Shown here: positions 15,697 to 23,907 of the stretch, piece by piece | How the letters are laid out: each line of letters starts with the position of its first letter | How positions within the stretch are numbered: the stretch's first letter is position 1 | Origin: an uncultured Clostridia bacterium | Lineage (GTDB): Bacteria > Bacillota > Clostridia > Oscillospirales > Acutalibacteraceae | Direction: 5' to 3' | Assembly (NCBI GenBank): GCA_944384815.1 | Contig: CALWUW010000036.1 | Coordinates: 124,001 to 188,000, forward strand | Length of the DNA stretch: 64,000 bases | Made by a program: the position numbers and the translations under genes | Notes under the pieces: model-generated | What the model saw: only the letters and a program-made list of their open reading frames with translations | Told to the model about the DNA's origin: nothing | Database searches by the model: none

Positions 15697-16540
15697 AGAA
15701 AAAGTAGCGATTTTGGTGGATTCCGGATGCGATGTACCCCAGGAGCTTCGGGAACGATACGATATGCGGGTGCTCCCTCTGAAGATTTTATACCCCGAGG
15801 GAGAATATCTGGATCAGGTGACCATTACTGCCCGTGAAGTATACCGCCGGTTCCCGGAGACCCCCAAAACCTCCCTGCCGGACGGGGAAACCATTTTAAA
15901 CGCTTTGGATCAGGCCTATGCGGACGGATACACCCGGGCGCTGGTGGTCTGCATTTCTTCCGGTCTTAGCGGCACATACGCTATGGTCAATGCCATTTGC
16001 CGGGACTACCGGAAAATGGAAACCTTTGTGCTGGACAGCAAGAATATTTCCATCGGCAGCGGAATGCTGGCAATTTTGGCCGCCCGCTGGCTGGAGCACG
16101 GCGTAACCTGGCAGGCGCTGCAGGAGGATCTGCCCCGGCAGATCAGCCGCTCCAAGGTGTTTTTCTGCGTGGATACGCTGGAATATCTGCGGAAAGGCGG
16201 ACGCCTGGGGCTGGTGGCGGCGGTTATGGGCACAGCTTTGAAGATCAAGCCCATTATCTCCTGCAACAGCGAAGGAGTGTACTATATTGCCGGAAAGACC
16301 CTGGGGCGGCGGCAGTCCCTGGAGCGGATGCTGAAAATGGCATCGGATTTTGCGGGAACGGAGTCCCCCTGCGCCCTGGCGCTGATGAACGGAGACGCGG
16401 AGAAGGAAGCGGAAGCCATGCGGGAACCGCTTCTGCGGAAGATCCCCTTAGGAAAGCTTCTGGCCCAAGGGCAGATCAGTCCGGCTCTGGTGGTGCATAC
16501 CGGCCCGGGGCTTTTGGGTATCGGCGTGCTGCAAAGATAA
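15689..16540 (+). CDS. DegV family fatty-acid-binding protein
   Basis: A 283-residue two-lobe protein. It opens VAILVDSGCDVPQELRERYDMRVLPLKI and has the fatty-acid-contacting segments PKTSLPDGETI and VVCISSGLSGTYAMV, then VFFCVDTLEYLRKGGRLG and LKIKPIISCNSEGVYYIAGKT. DegV proteins bind a long-chain fatty acid; in Firmicutes the FakB relatives present it to the kinase FakA. No kinase is encoded here. It overlaps the end of the DUF1836 gene, a common clostridial pairing. A second, separate member is at 22651-23517. Confidence 0.9.
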   Translation: MNKEKVAILVDSGCDVPQELRERYDMRVLPLKILYPEGEYLDQVTITAREVYRRFPETPKTSLPDGETILNALDQAYADGYTRALVVCISSGLSGTYAMVNAICRDYRKMETFVLDSKNISIGSGMLAILAARWLEHGVTWQALQEDLPRQISRSKVFFCVDTLEYLRKGGRLGLVAAVMGTALKIKPIISCNSEGVYYIAGKTLGRRQSLERMLKMASDFAGTESPCALALMNGDAEKEAEAMREPLLRKIPLGKLLAQGQISPALVVHTGPGLLGIGVLQR

Positions 16541-16617
16541 CCTTGCTGCAAAGATACCCCTTTGTCTCTGAAAGTAGGGAAAAACAGCGGATCTTTCCCA
16601 CAGCTTCATATAAAAAG

Positions 16618-16652
16618 GCCCGGAGCTGCGTACATGCGCTCCGGGCTTTTTT
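16618..16652. terminator. Intrinsic terminator after degV
   Basis: GCCCGGAGC (16618-16626) pairs with GCTCCGGGC (16638-16646), then six T. A-run on the left allows use by the convergent TetR gene too. Confidence 0.85.
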
Positions 16653-16662
16653 GTCTTGTGAT

Positions 16663-16702
16663 GACCAGGCGACCAGGCGACCAGGCGACTTGATGCCCCG
16701 GT
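16663..16702. repeat. 8-bp tandem array (GACCAGGC)
   Basis: Three identical GACCAGGC units, then GACTTGAT and GCCCCGGT. It begins just after the degV terminator and ends 15 bp past the TetR stop, between the two converging genes. Confidence 0.85.
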
Positions 16703-16717
16703 GCCCTGGGAAATCCC

Positions 16718-17416
16718 TTACCGAAGGAATTCCTGGGCGCCGGCGATGATTCGCTCCAGGCTTTGGGCCACGATGGTTTCCGAAGGGACCATTCCCCCGG
16801 CGATCCATTTCCGGAATACCCCCAGGCAGCCGGAGGAAACAAAATCATAGAAAAGGTTCAGATCTTCCAGAGAAATCTGGGGAAATCGTTCCGCGTAGGC
16901 GGCGATGCAGGCTTCCCGGCCTACGTCAAAGAGCTTGCTTAAAAACGTGCGGTCCCCGTGTTCGCTGAGCAAAAAGGCGCACATATCGGAGTTTTTCCGG
17001 ATAAACCCCATAACGGCCATATACAGGGAAAAGGGCGTAGGGCATTCCGGGCTTCCTTCCGCCAAAAGCTGCAATGCTTCCTGCAGCTCCCGGTAGACCT
17101 CTTCCTCCATTTGCTCCATCAGGTTATAAAGATCGGTGTAATGGGTATAAAAAGTTCCCCGGTTCACCCCGGCCGTGGCGCAAAGCTCTTTCACCGTGAT
17201 ACTTTGCAGAGGCTTTTCCCGGAGAAGATCCGTCAGCGCCTGGCGGAACAGCTTCCGGGTCATCCGCACCCGCTGATCCAGCTTTTTGGGCGCGGCCGGA
17301 TCCCGGCATACAGAGGAAAACCCGGCATAGATCCCGGCGGTATCCCGTTTGTTTTCCTTTGCGTTTGCCTGTGAAACAGGCGGATTTCCAGATGGTTCCA
17401 AAGACAAATTTTTCAT
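16718..17416 (-). CDS. TetR/AcrR-family transcriptional regulator
   Basis: A 232-residue DNA-binding protein. A variable N-terminal 55 residues precede the TetR helix-turn-helix: VRMTRKLFRQALTDLLREKPLQSITVKELCATAGVNRGTFYTHYTDLYNLM. The C-terminal ligand domain contains FIRKNSDMCAFLLSEHGDRTFL and YDFVSSGCLGVFRKWI, the form typical of the TetR_C_7/DhaS-like group common in Clostridia. The start at 17416 follows GGAAGGGGAACG. It is divergent from the epimerase gene with face-to-face promoters and paired TGTACA boxes between, so autorepression and control of the epimerase are likely. Confidence 0.88.
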   Translation of the reverse strand: MKNLSLEPSGNPPVSQANAKENKRDTAGIYAGFSSVCRDPAAPKKLDQRVRMTRKLFRQALTDLLREKPLQSITVKELCATAGVNRGTFYTHYTDLYNLMEQMEEEVYRELQEALQLLAEGSPECPTPFSLYMAVMGFIRKNSDMCAFLLSEHGDRTFLSKLFDVGREACIAAYAERFPQISLEDLNLFYDFVSSGCLGVFRKWIAGGMVPSETIVAQSLERIIAGAQEFLR

Positions 17417-17485
17417 AAGCGTTCCCCTTCCCGACAGGAAAAACAGATGCTGTCCGTTAACGTTCGGTTCCTGAAAATCTGATGG

Positions 17486-17514
17486 TTGTATCGGAAGCGA
17501 TCTCTGGATATAAT
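17486..17514 (+). promoter_or_regulatory. Sigma-A-like promoter of the epimerase gene
   Basis: TTGTAT, 17 bp, TATAAT. Predicted start near 17521, immediately upstream of the TGTACA boxes; the leader is about 130 nt and contains the array at 17575-17630. Confidence 0.75.
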
Positions 17515-17541
17515 TATACTGCAGGGTGTACAAATAATCAA
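17513..17541 (-). promoter_or_regulatory. Sigma-A-like promoter of the TetR gene
   Basis: On the minus strand TTGATT, 17 bp, TATAAT. Its -10 box overlaps that of the facing promoter, so both cannot be occupied at once. Confidence 0.7.
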
Positions 17542-17552
17542 CATTATGTACA
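17527..17552. promoter_or_regulatory. Candidate TetR operator (paired TGTACA)
   Basis: Two copies of the self-complementary TGTACA (17527-17532 and 17547-17552), centres 20 bp apart (about two helical turns). They lie inside and beside the minus promoter and just after the plus promoter start. Binding by the adjacent TetR protein is inferred. Confidence 0.45.
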
Positions 17553-17574
17553 ATATATGAACGAAATATGAAAA

Positions 17575-17630
17575 AATGCGGAAACAAAGGAATGTGAAAA
17601 TATGGGAACATGGGAATATGGAATATGGTT
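17575..17630. repeat. 8-bp degenerate tandem array (AATATGGG)
   Basis: Seven 8-bp units: AATGCGGA, AACAAAGG, AATGTGAA, AATATGGG, AACATGGG, AATATGGA, ATATGGTT. It lies in the 5' leader of the epimerase gene, ending 22 bp before its start. Confidence 0.75.
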
Positions 17631-17651
17631 TCCGCGGAAGGAGGCGCTTTT

Positions 17652-18699
17652 ATGAAAAGAATCTATGCCGTTACCGGTGCATTTGGCCATTTGGGAAATA
17701 CATTGGTCCGCAGCCTGCTGAAGCAGGGAGAAAAGGTCCGGGCGTTGGCTTTGCCTGGGGAGACCTGCCCCCAGCTGGAAAACCGGGATCCCAGTCAGCT
17801 GGAGATCGTCCGGGGAGACATTCGGGATCCGGAAGCCATGGACGCTTTTTTTGCAGGGCGGAGAGGAAGAGGTCTCTGTGGTGCATACTGCCGGGATCGT
17901 CAGCATCACGTCCCGAATGGATCCCAAGCTGTATGACGTAAACGTAAACGGCGCCCGGAATCTGATTCGGGCGGCGGAAAAGCAGAAGGTGGCTTCCTTT
18001 GTCTATGTCAGCTCCGTCCATGCCCTGCCGGGGCAGGAGGGGGTGCGGGTGATTCGGGAATGCGGCGCCCCGGAGGACTTTTCTCCGGAGGCCGTGGAAG
18101 GCGGTTACGCCAAGACCAAAGCCATCGCCACCCGGGAAATGCTGGAAGCGGCCCGCCGCGGGCTTCCTGTGAAGGTGGTGCACCCTTCCGGCATCATCGG
18201 CCCCTGGGACCCGGGCAAAAACCACCTGATGGAAATGGTCAAGGCCTATCTGGCCGGACGTTTGCCTCTTTGCGTCCGGGGCGGCTATGATTTCGTAGAT
18301 GTGCGGGACGTGGCCCAGGGATGTATAGCCGCGGCGGAAAAAGGCCGGAACGGAGAATGCTATATTCTTTCCAACCGGCATTATGAGATTCGGGAACTGC
18401 TGCATATGCTGGATGTGGTCAGCGGGCGCAGCCGCAGGATCCCGGCACTTCCTTTGGGACTGGCCCGGTTGGGGGTTCCTTTCAGCCAGTGGCAGGCCCG
18501 GCGGAAGAAACGCCCTCCGCTGTTTACCGAATATTCCCTGCGGGTGCTTCGGAGCAACGATAAGTTCAGCCATGAAAAGGCCACCCGGGAGTTGGGCTAT
18601 GCTCCCCGGGATCTGTTCGATACGTTGAAGGACACCGCCGCCTGGCTCACCGCCTGCGGCCTGGGAGGAAAACGGAAGAAGATCCCTGTGGGCGAATAA
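17652..18699 (+). pseudogene. NAD-dependent epimerase/dehydratase, split by a frameshift at a T7 run
   Basis: Read as one gene this is an extended short-chain dehydrogenase of about 348 residues. The N-terminal part has the Rossmann glycine motif VTGAFGHLG and the strand VRALALPGE. After the break come VVHTAGIVS, VNGARNLIRAAE, VYVSSVHAL and the catalytic YAKTK (YxxxK). The first frame runs from the ATG at 17652 (AGGAGGCGC site) but meets a run of seven T (17846-17852); the homologous sequence continues in the +1 frame from 17851. Removing one T restores an unbroken protein (DAFLQGGEEEVSVVHTAG). It may be a sequencing error, a recent mutation, or a slippage-controlled gene. The substrate is not evident; similar proteins act on nucleotide sugars or sterol-like substrates. 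Confidence 0.8.
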
Positions 18700-18726
18700 A
18701 TGGGAAATAAAAAGAAAAACAAAAAA

Positions 18727-18757
18727 GCGGGTCCCTTTGGAAAGGGATCCGCTTTTT
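18727..18757 (+). terminator. Intrinsic terminator of the epimerase gene
   Basis: GCGGGTCCCTTT (18727-18738) pairs with AAAGGGATCCGC (18741-18752), then five T. Confidence 0.9.
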
Positions 18758-18802
18758 GCAGTGTTTTAATGTTAACATTGGCCTTGTTCCAAGTCTTAGC
18801 CT

Positions 18803-18865
18803 CAGCCGACAGCCGACGTACGGCAGCCATTAACCGACAACTATTAACCGTCAGCCGGTAGCCGG
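18803..18865. repeat. 7-bp degenerate tandem array (CAGCCGA)
   Basis: Nine 7-bp units: CAGCCGA twice, CGTACGG, CAGCCAT, TAACCGA, CAACTAT, TAACCGT, CAGCCGG, TAGCCGG. It ends 20 bp past the stop of the CofE-like gene. Confidence 0.8.
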
Positions 18866-18885
18866 CGGAAAAGTCCGCCGCCGGC

Positions 18886-20085
18886 TTATTTGGTGTAATT
18901 ATCAAAATAGCCCTGCACCAGGATAATGGGGGTGCCTTTGTCTCCGCTGCCGGAGGTAAGATCCGCCAGGGAGCCGATCAGATCCGTCAGCCGGCGGGGG
19001 GTTGTCCCCTGGGTGACCATGGTGCCTTTCAGGCTGGCGGCTTTTTCGTCTTTTTCCCGGATATAGCTCTGAATGGCGGTTTTCAGCTCCTGGCCGGACA
19101 AATCGGCAAAGTCGTTATCCGCCAGATATTTCAGCTTCACTTCGTTGGGGGTGCCTTCCAGCCCCTGGGTGTATGCCGGGGAGACCACCGGGTCCGCCAG
19201 CTCCCAGATTTTGCCCACCGGGTCCTTGAAGGCGCCGTCTCCGTAGACCATCACTTCAATGTGCTTGCCGGTTTTTTCCAGGAAAGACTTCTGCACGGCG
19301 TCCACCAGCTCCTGGCAATGGATGGGAAACAGCTTTACGGTTTCTTCCGTGGCTTTATTGGAGCCCAGAAGGCCATACCGGTCGTTATATCCACTGCCGT
19401 TTACGCTGTGGCTGAGAATATCTTCCAGGGTGTAAACGCATTCCGCTCCGGCGGCTTCCAGGATCCGCTTGGTGCGGCGGCGGGTATGAATGTCGCAGGC
19501 CAGCACGTGCTTGGTGTAGGAAAGGATGGCCTTGGGATTGTTGGCGAAAACGATCTCCACCTCTGCCCCGCAGTCCTGGATCAGCTGCTTGTAATAGGCC
19601 ACATAGTCCACTCCGGTGAACACATGGGTCCCGTAGCCGAACAGCTCCCGATACCGTTCTTCGGTGAGAACATCGCTCCAGGGATTTACCCCTTTTTCAT
19701 CCAGCACATCCAGATCCACCAAATGATTTCCCACTTCGTCGGAAGGATAGCTGAGCATCAGCACCACTTTCCGGCAGCCTTTGGCAATGCCCTTCAGGCA
19801 AATGGCGAAGCGGTTGCGGCTGAGAATGGGAAACAGCACGCCCACGGTGTGATCCCCGAATTTTTCCCGGACATCCTCCGCGATCTGGTCAATGTGGGCG
19901 TAATTGCCCTGGGATCTGGCCACAACGGCCTCCGTTACCGCCACCACGTCCCGGTCCTGCAAAGAGAAGCCCTCGCTTTCCGCTGCGGCTAAAACGGAAT
20001 CCACAACGATTTTTTCCAGGTCATCCCCCTGGCGGATAATAGGCGCCCGGATCCCCCGGGAAACGGTTCCAACCATTCTTTCCAT
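18886..20085 (-). CDS. Coenzyme F420-0:L-glutamate ligase-like (CofE-family) protein
   Basis: A 399-residue protein. It resembles the F420 ligase family: an N-terminal GTVSRGIRAPIIRQGDDL, then DRDVVAVTEAVVARSQGNY, LFPILSRNRFAICLKGIAKG, DVLDEKGVNPWSD and VMVYGDGAFKDPVGKIWELADPVV. True CofE adds glutamates to F420-0. No other F420 gene is seen in this window and Clostridia generally lack F420, so these longer homologues probably ligate an amino acid to some other acceptor; that is inference. It starts at 20085 behind AAAGGAGGAACC and has its own promoter at 20162-20190. It is monocistronic as far as the spacing shows. Confidence 0.75.
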   Translation of the reverse strand: MERMVGTVSRGIRAPIIRQGDDLEKIVVDSVLAAAESEGFSLQDRDVVAVTEAVVARSQGNYAHIDQIAEDVREKFGDHTVGVLFPILSRNRFAICLKGIAKGCRKVVLMLSYPSDEVGNHLVDLDVLDEKGVNPWSDVLTEERYRELFGYGTHVFTGVDYVAYYKQLIQDCGAEVEIVFANNPKAILSYTKHVLACDIHTRRRTKRILEAAGAECVYTLEDILSHSVNGSGYNDRYGLLGSNKATEETVKLFPIHCQELVDAVQKSFLEKTGKHIEVMVYGDGAFKDPVGKIWELADPVVSPAYTQGLEGTPNEVKLKYLADNDFADLSGQELKTAIQSYIREKDEKAASLKGTMVTQGTTPRRLTDLIGSLADLTSGSGDKGTPIILVQGYFDNYTK

Positions 20086-20161
20086 GTATCGGTTCCTCCT
20101 TTTGTAAAACGAAGCCCGTGTTCCTGGGGAAGGAAGCCCGGGCAAATACTTTCATAGCAAC

Positions 20162-20190
20162 AGTATACCTGAAACTCCGGGAAGAATCAA
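20162..20190 (-). promoter_or_regulatory. Sigma-A-like promoter of the CofE-like gene
   Basis: On the minus strand TTGATT, 17 bp, TATACT. Confidence 0.7.
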
Positions 20191-20252
20191 TTGTTCTTTG
20201 GGAAAAAGAAACAGAAGCAGAAAGCCCTTTTCTCCGGGCCGGAAGACGGGAA

Positions 20253-20282
20253 AATAAAAAACAGGCGCGGAAAGCGCCTGTT
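20253..20282 (-). terminator. Intrinsic terminator of trxA
   Basis: Minus-strand stem AACAGGCGC/GCGCCTGTT (plus arms 20260-20268 and 20274-20282) followed by a T-rich tail. It lies 23 bp past the thioredoxin stop. Confidence 0.85.
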
Positions 20283-20304
20283 TTGCAGGTTTAAAACCCA
20301 GATC

Positions 20305-20622
20305 TTATCCCAGCATGGCCAGGACCGCGTCCTTGGGGCGAACGCCCACGGAAGTGGAAACCACTTTGCCGTCCCGGATCAGCACCAGGGTGGGGATGCT
20401 CATAACGCCGAACTGCTGCGCCAGCTCCGGCTCTTCGTCCACATTGACCTTTACCACTTTCAAAGTGTCGGGGTTTTCTTCTGCGATCTGGTCCAGAATG
20501 GGAGCAAACATCCGGCAGGGGCCGCACCAGGAAGCCCAGAAATCCACAAAAACCGGAACGTTGGAATGAAGCACTTCCGCTTCAAAGGTGTTTTTCGTAA
20601 CAGCAGCAACAGCAACAGACAT
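20305..20622 (-). CDS. trxA: Thioredoxin
   Basis: A 105-residue cytoplasmic disulfide reductase of standard length. It has the active site WASWCGPCRMFAP, the buried aspartate in VDFWASW, the cis-proline in MSIPTLVLI, and GVRPKDAVLAML at the end. It opens with VTKNTFEAEVLHSNVPVFVDFW. GGAGAATGCAG precedes the ATG at 20622. No thioredoxin reductase gene is next to it. It ends in a strong terminator and appears to be monocistronic. Confidence 0.95.
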   Translation of the reverse strand: MSVAVAAVTKNTFEAEVLHSNVPVFVDFWASWCGPCRMFAPILDQIAEENPDTLKVVKVNVDEEPELAQQFGVMSIPTLVLIRDGKVVSTSVGVRPKDAVLAMLG

Positions 20623-20911
20623 TCTGCATTCTCCTTTCAAAATAAAACAACGGTTTTTTTGTTTCCGCTTTGGACTTTTTCTTTTCCCGGGAGAGCACAT
20701 GGGTTTCGGTTCCTTCTCCGGGGTACGTTCCTAGTATAACACGGAAGGAAGAAGAAGTATGTGACTTTGTTACCGAAATTGTAAATTTTTTTCAAAACAT
20801 TCGGTTGCGCCCCTGTAAGGGGCGGTTTTGGGAATGCTTTTCTTTAAGGAGCCCAGTTTTAAAAGGCATGAGGCTTGCCGCCGGTCGTTCCCTTCGTATG
20901 CCTTGGGGGCT

Positions 20912-22378
20912 TTATTTTTCCTGCTTTTCCGCCCCTTCCGGTTCTGTGTGTTTATTCTGTTCCTCCTGAATTTCTGAGGAAGCCCCGGATTCTTGGGGTC
21001 TTTGCAGAGGATCTCTTTGGGCTTTCCATTCCCGGATCTCTTTCAGCCGGGAAGCCACCCGGGCTTCACTGCCCTGGGCGGTGGGGGTATAGTACACACG
21101 GCCCAAAAGAGAATCCGGAAGGCACCGCATGGCCGTGAGCTTTTCCTGGGTATCGTGGGCGTAGATATATCCTTTGCCGTATTCCAGCTCTTTCATCAGG
21201 GACGTGGGAGCGTTACGAATATGCAGGGGCACCGGCTCCGCCAGCATATTGGCGGCGTCGTCCCGGGCTTTTTCATAGGCGGTGTATACGGCGTTGGATT
21301 TGGGGGCCAGGGAAAGGTAGATCACCATATGGGCCAGGGAAACGCCGCATTCCGGCATACCGATAAAATGACAGGCCTGATACGCCGCCACCGCCAGCTC
21401 CATGGCCCGGCTGTCCGCCATCCCCACATCCTCGCTGGCAAAGCGGATCAGCCGGCGGGCAACGTATAAAGGATCCTCTCCTCCTTCCAGCATCCGGGAA
21501 AGCCAGTATACGGCGGCGTCCGGGTCACTGTTGCGCATGGATTTATGCAGGGCGGAAATCAGGTTGTAGTGCTCCTCCCCTTTCTTATCGTAAAGCAGGG
21601 AGCGTTTGTTGATACACTGCTGCAAAAGCTCCTGGGTGACTTGGGTCTTTCCGGAGGAGCTGTCGCTGTTCAGGATCACCATTTCCAGGGTGTTCAAGGC
21701 GGTGCGGCCGTCCCCGTTGGCAAACAAAGCGATCTGCTTTAAAAGCTCCGGGGCGATCTCAATATCCTGCTCCCCAAAGCCCCGGGGGTCCTGCAAAGCC
21801 CGCTGCAGCAGCTCCAGGGTTTCCTCTTCCGAAAGAGCGTGAAGGACAAATACCTTGCACCGGGAGAGCAAAGCGGAATTGATCTCAAAGGAGGGGTTTT
21901 CCGTGGTGGCGCCGATGAGGATAATGCTGCCTTTTTCCACATAGGGAAGGAAAGCGTCCTGCTGGGCTTTATTGAAGCGGTGGATCTCATCCACAAACAG
22001 AATGGTCTTTTCCCCCATTCGCCGGGCGTCCTCCGCCCGGTTCATCACCTCCCGGATCTCCTTGATCCCGCTGGTGACGGCGCTGAAGTCGATAAATTCT
22101 GCCTGGGTCTGCCGGGCGATGATCCGGGCCAGGGTGGTTTTTCCCACGCCGGGAGGACCCCAAAAAATCATGGAGGGGATCTGGTCCTGTAGGATCAGCC
22201 GGAGAAGCACCTTGCCTTCCCCCAAAAGGTGCTTTTGCCCTGCAAACTCCGTAAGGTCACGGGGGCGCACCCGGCTGGCCAGAGGCTGAAAATCCGGCAG
22301 CCGCTGAGCGGATTGAAAGAAGCTTTGCTGGCCGGATGGGCCGGGATCTCCCAAACTCTTTCCCCGGGAAGCTTTCAT
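20912..22378 (-). CDS. rarA: Replication-associated recombination protein A (AAA+ ATPase)
   Basis: A 488-residue RarA/MgsA-family clamp-loader-like ATPase that acts at stalled replication forks. The sequence shows LASRVRPRDLTEFAGQKHLL, Walker A GPPGVGKTTLA, Walker B ILFVDEIHRFNKAQQD, sensor 1 IGATTENPSFEINSALLSRC, and the C-terminal MgsA tetramerisation part (KSMRNSDPDAAVYWLSRMLEGGEDPLY, RFASEDVGMAD). The tail beyond residue 440 is polar and low-complexity. GGAAAGGAGAAAAGCC precedes the ATG. The promoter is at 22518-22546, with an 8-bp array in the leader. Confidence 0.95.
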   Translation of the reverse strand: MKASRGKSLGDPGPSGQQSFFQSAQRLPDFQPLASRVRPRDLTEFAGQKHLLGEGKVLLRLILQDQIPSMIFWGPPGVGKTTLARIIARQTQAEFIDFSAVTSGIKEIREVMNRAEDARRMGEKTILFVDEIHRFNKAQQDAFLPYVEKGSIILIGATTENPSFEINSALLSRCKVFVLHALSEEETLELLQRALQDPRGFGEQDIEIAPELLKQIALFANGDGRTALNTLEMVILNSDSSSGKTQVTQELLQQCINKRSLLYDKKGEEHYNLISALHKSMRNSDPDAAVYWLSRMLEGGEDPLYVARRLIRFASEDVGMADSRAMELAVAAYQACHFIGMPECGVSLAHMVIYLSLAPKSNAVYTAYEKARDDAANMLAEPVPLHIRNAPTSLMKELEYGKGYIYAHDTQEKLTAMRCLPDSLLGRVYYTPTAQGSEARVASRLKEIREWKAQRDPLQRPQESGASSEIQEEQNKHTEPEGAEKQEK

Positions 22379-22422
22379 ATGGCTTTTCTCCTTTCCGGCG
22401 GACAGTGAAAACCGCCTGGCTG

Positions 22423-22486
22423 TGGTTCTTTGGTTCTGTGTTCTGTGGTTTTATGATTTTGTGCTTTTATGCTTTCATGCTTTCGT
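22423..22486. repeat. 8-bp degenerate tandem array (GCTTTYAT)
   Basis: Eight 8-bp units: TGGTTCTT, TGGTTCTG, TGTTCTGT, GGTTTTAT, GATTTTGT, GCTTTTAT, GCTTTCAT, GCTTTCGT. The unit drifts gradually along the array. It lies in the rarA 5' leader between promoter and start. Confidence 0.8.
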
Positions 22487-22517
22487 GACGGTAGACGGTA
22501 TTGCTTTCTGTATCTTT

Positions 22518-22546
22518 GGTATACCACGAAAGCTTTTTCCCGTCAA
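22518..22546 (-). promoter_or_regulatory. Sigma-A-like promoter of rarA
   Basis: On the minus strand TTGACG, 17 bp, TATACC. Confidence 0.65.
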
Positions 22547-22567
22547 TCGTTCTCGGGGGAAAGCCTT

Positions 22568-22597
22568 AAAAAAGCGCCCGCCGTTGAGGGCGGGCGC
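22568..22597 (-). terminator. Intrinsic terminator of the second degV gene
   Basis: Minus-strand stem GCGCCCGCC/GGCGGGCGC (plus arms 22574-22582 and 22589-22597) followed by six T. Confidence 0.9.
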
Positions 22598-22650
22598 TCC
22601 GTATTTGGGATTTATAGGGATTCAAAAAGCAAACCCAGTTTTTCCCGCTC

Positions 22651-23517
22651 TCAGCGCTTTTCTCCCATAAAGAACAAAGCTACGGTTCCGGGGCCGGAAT
22701 GGGCGCCGATGGAAGGGCCTACGTAATGGATCAGGAAGTTTTCAATGCCCATTCTCCGGCGAATTTCTTCCTGCACAAATTGAGCGTCCTCCAGGCAGTC
22801 TCCATGGCTAATGAAGATAATATCGTTTTTCATGTCGCCCAGCTGCTTTTCCATGTTGTCCACCAAAGCCAGCAGGGAGTTTTTCCGCCCGCGGGCTTTG
22901 CCTACAGGCACCAGACGGCCTTCGTCGTCCACATGCAGGACCGGTTTGATGTTGATAAGGCTTCCCAGAATGGCCGTAGCTTTGGAGACCCGTCCCCCTC
23001 TGTGGAGATGAAACAAATCGTCCACGGTGAAATTATGGCAGACGTGCAGGCGGTTTTCCTCCGCCCACCGGGCGGTTTCTTCCAGAGAAGCGCCCTCTTC
23101 CCGTTTTTGGGATAGCTTGTGCAGCAGCAGGCCCTGCCCCAAAGAGGCGCACAGAGAATCTACCACGATCACTTTCCGGCCGGGATGTTCCTGCTCCGCT
23201 TCCCGGGCGGCGGCGGAGGCTACCGAGCAGCTGCCGCTGAGAGCGGAGGAAAACGCCACGTGCAGCACATCCAGCCCTTGCTCCATATACTGGGAAAAAA
23301 GAGACTTGGCATCCTCGAAATTGATGGCGGAAGTGGTGGGCAGCTCACCTTTGCGCATGGCGGCGTAAAATTCCCCGTCCGGCATCCGTTTTTCCCGGCC
23401 GTAGGTTTTTCCGGCCATGGTATAGCCTAAATACAGCACGCCCATTTCATGCTGTTTCAGATATTCTTCCGGTAAATCGCAGTTATTGTCCGTGGTAATG
23501 ACAAAAGCTTTGTTCAT
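22651..23517 (-). CDS. DegV family fatty-acid-binding protein (second copy)
   Basis: A 288-residue DegV/FakB-like protein. It begins KAFVITTDNNCDLPEEYLKQHEMGVLYLGYT, then GELPTTSAINFEDAK, VLHVAFSSALSGSCSVASAAA, VIVVDSLCASLGQGLLLHKL, FHLHRGGRVSKATAILGSLINIKPVLHVDDEGRL and HYVGPSIGAHSGPGTVALFF. It differs substantially from the copy at 15689-16540 (for example STTSAIN in place of KTSLPD), so the two may carry different fatty acids. GGAAAGGGGATCG precedes the ATG. It is transcribed alone from a promoter at 23628-23656. Confidence 0.9.
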   Translation of the reverse strand: MNKAFVITTDNNCDLPEEYLKQHEMGVLYLGYTMAGKTYGREKRMPDGEFYAAMRKGELPTTSAINFEDAKSLFSQYMEQGLDVLHVAFSSALSGSCSVASAAAREAEQEHPGRKVIVVDSLCASLGQGLLLHKLSQKREEGASLEETARWAEENRLHVCHNFTVDDLFHLHRGGRVSKATAILGSLINIKPVLHVDDEGRLVPVGKARGRKNSLLALVDNMEKQLGDMKNDIIFISHGDCLEDAQFVQEEIRRRMGIENFLIHYVGPSIGAHSGPGTVALFFMGEKR

Positions 23518-23627
23518 ATAACGATCCCCTTTCCGCAGTAAAAAATTTATGAAAGTAAAGCTTTATCTCGGTACTTTAAAAAGATGTCGAAATTTGCAAA
23601 GCTTTTACATATAGTTTTATAAACCAT

Positions 23628-23656
23628 ATCATAGCATATTCGTATTTTGTCGTCAA
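23628..23656 (-). promoter_or_regulatory. Sigma-A-like promoter of the second degV gene
   Basis: On the minus strand TTGACG, 17 bp, TATGAT. The spacer 23518-23907 holds this, the facing promoter and one array, and no gene. Confidence 0.75.
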
Positions 23657-23687
23657 TTCTTCCAAGAGAAATTTTCCACAGACAGGG

Positions 23688-23716
23688 TTGTATGCAGGGG
23701 GCTTTTGGCTTATACT
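23688..23716 (+). promoter_or_regulatory. Sigma-A-like promoter of the GH13 gene
   Basis: TTGTAT, 17 bp, TATACT; the leader to the start codon is about 185 nt and holds the array at 23841-23880. Confidence 0.65.
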
Positions 23717-23840
23717 TTTAGATGGATACCGGGAAAAGCCCGGAATTTTTTCAGCGTCTGCCCGGGATTCTCCCGGAGACAACAAATCTTTTGTTTTCGC
23801 GTTTGAACGTTGGATCGTTTGCCTGGGAAGAATGTGCCGG

Positions 23841-23880
23841 GTATACAAGCATACAAGCATACAGGCATACGTCATACGCG
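23841..23880. repeat. 8-bp tandem array (GCATACAA)
   Basis: GTATACAA, GCATACAA, GCATACAG, GCATACGT, CATACGCG. It lies in the 5' leader of the GH13 gene, 27 bp before the start codon. Confidence 0.8.
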
Positions 23881-23907
23881 ATGCTTGCGAAAGAAAGGAA
23901 AGAGAGC

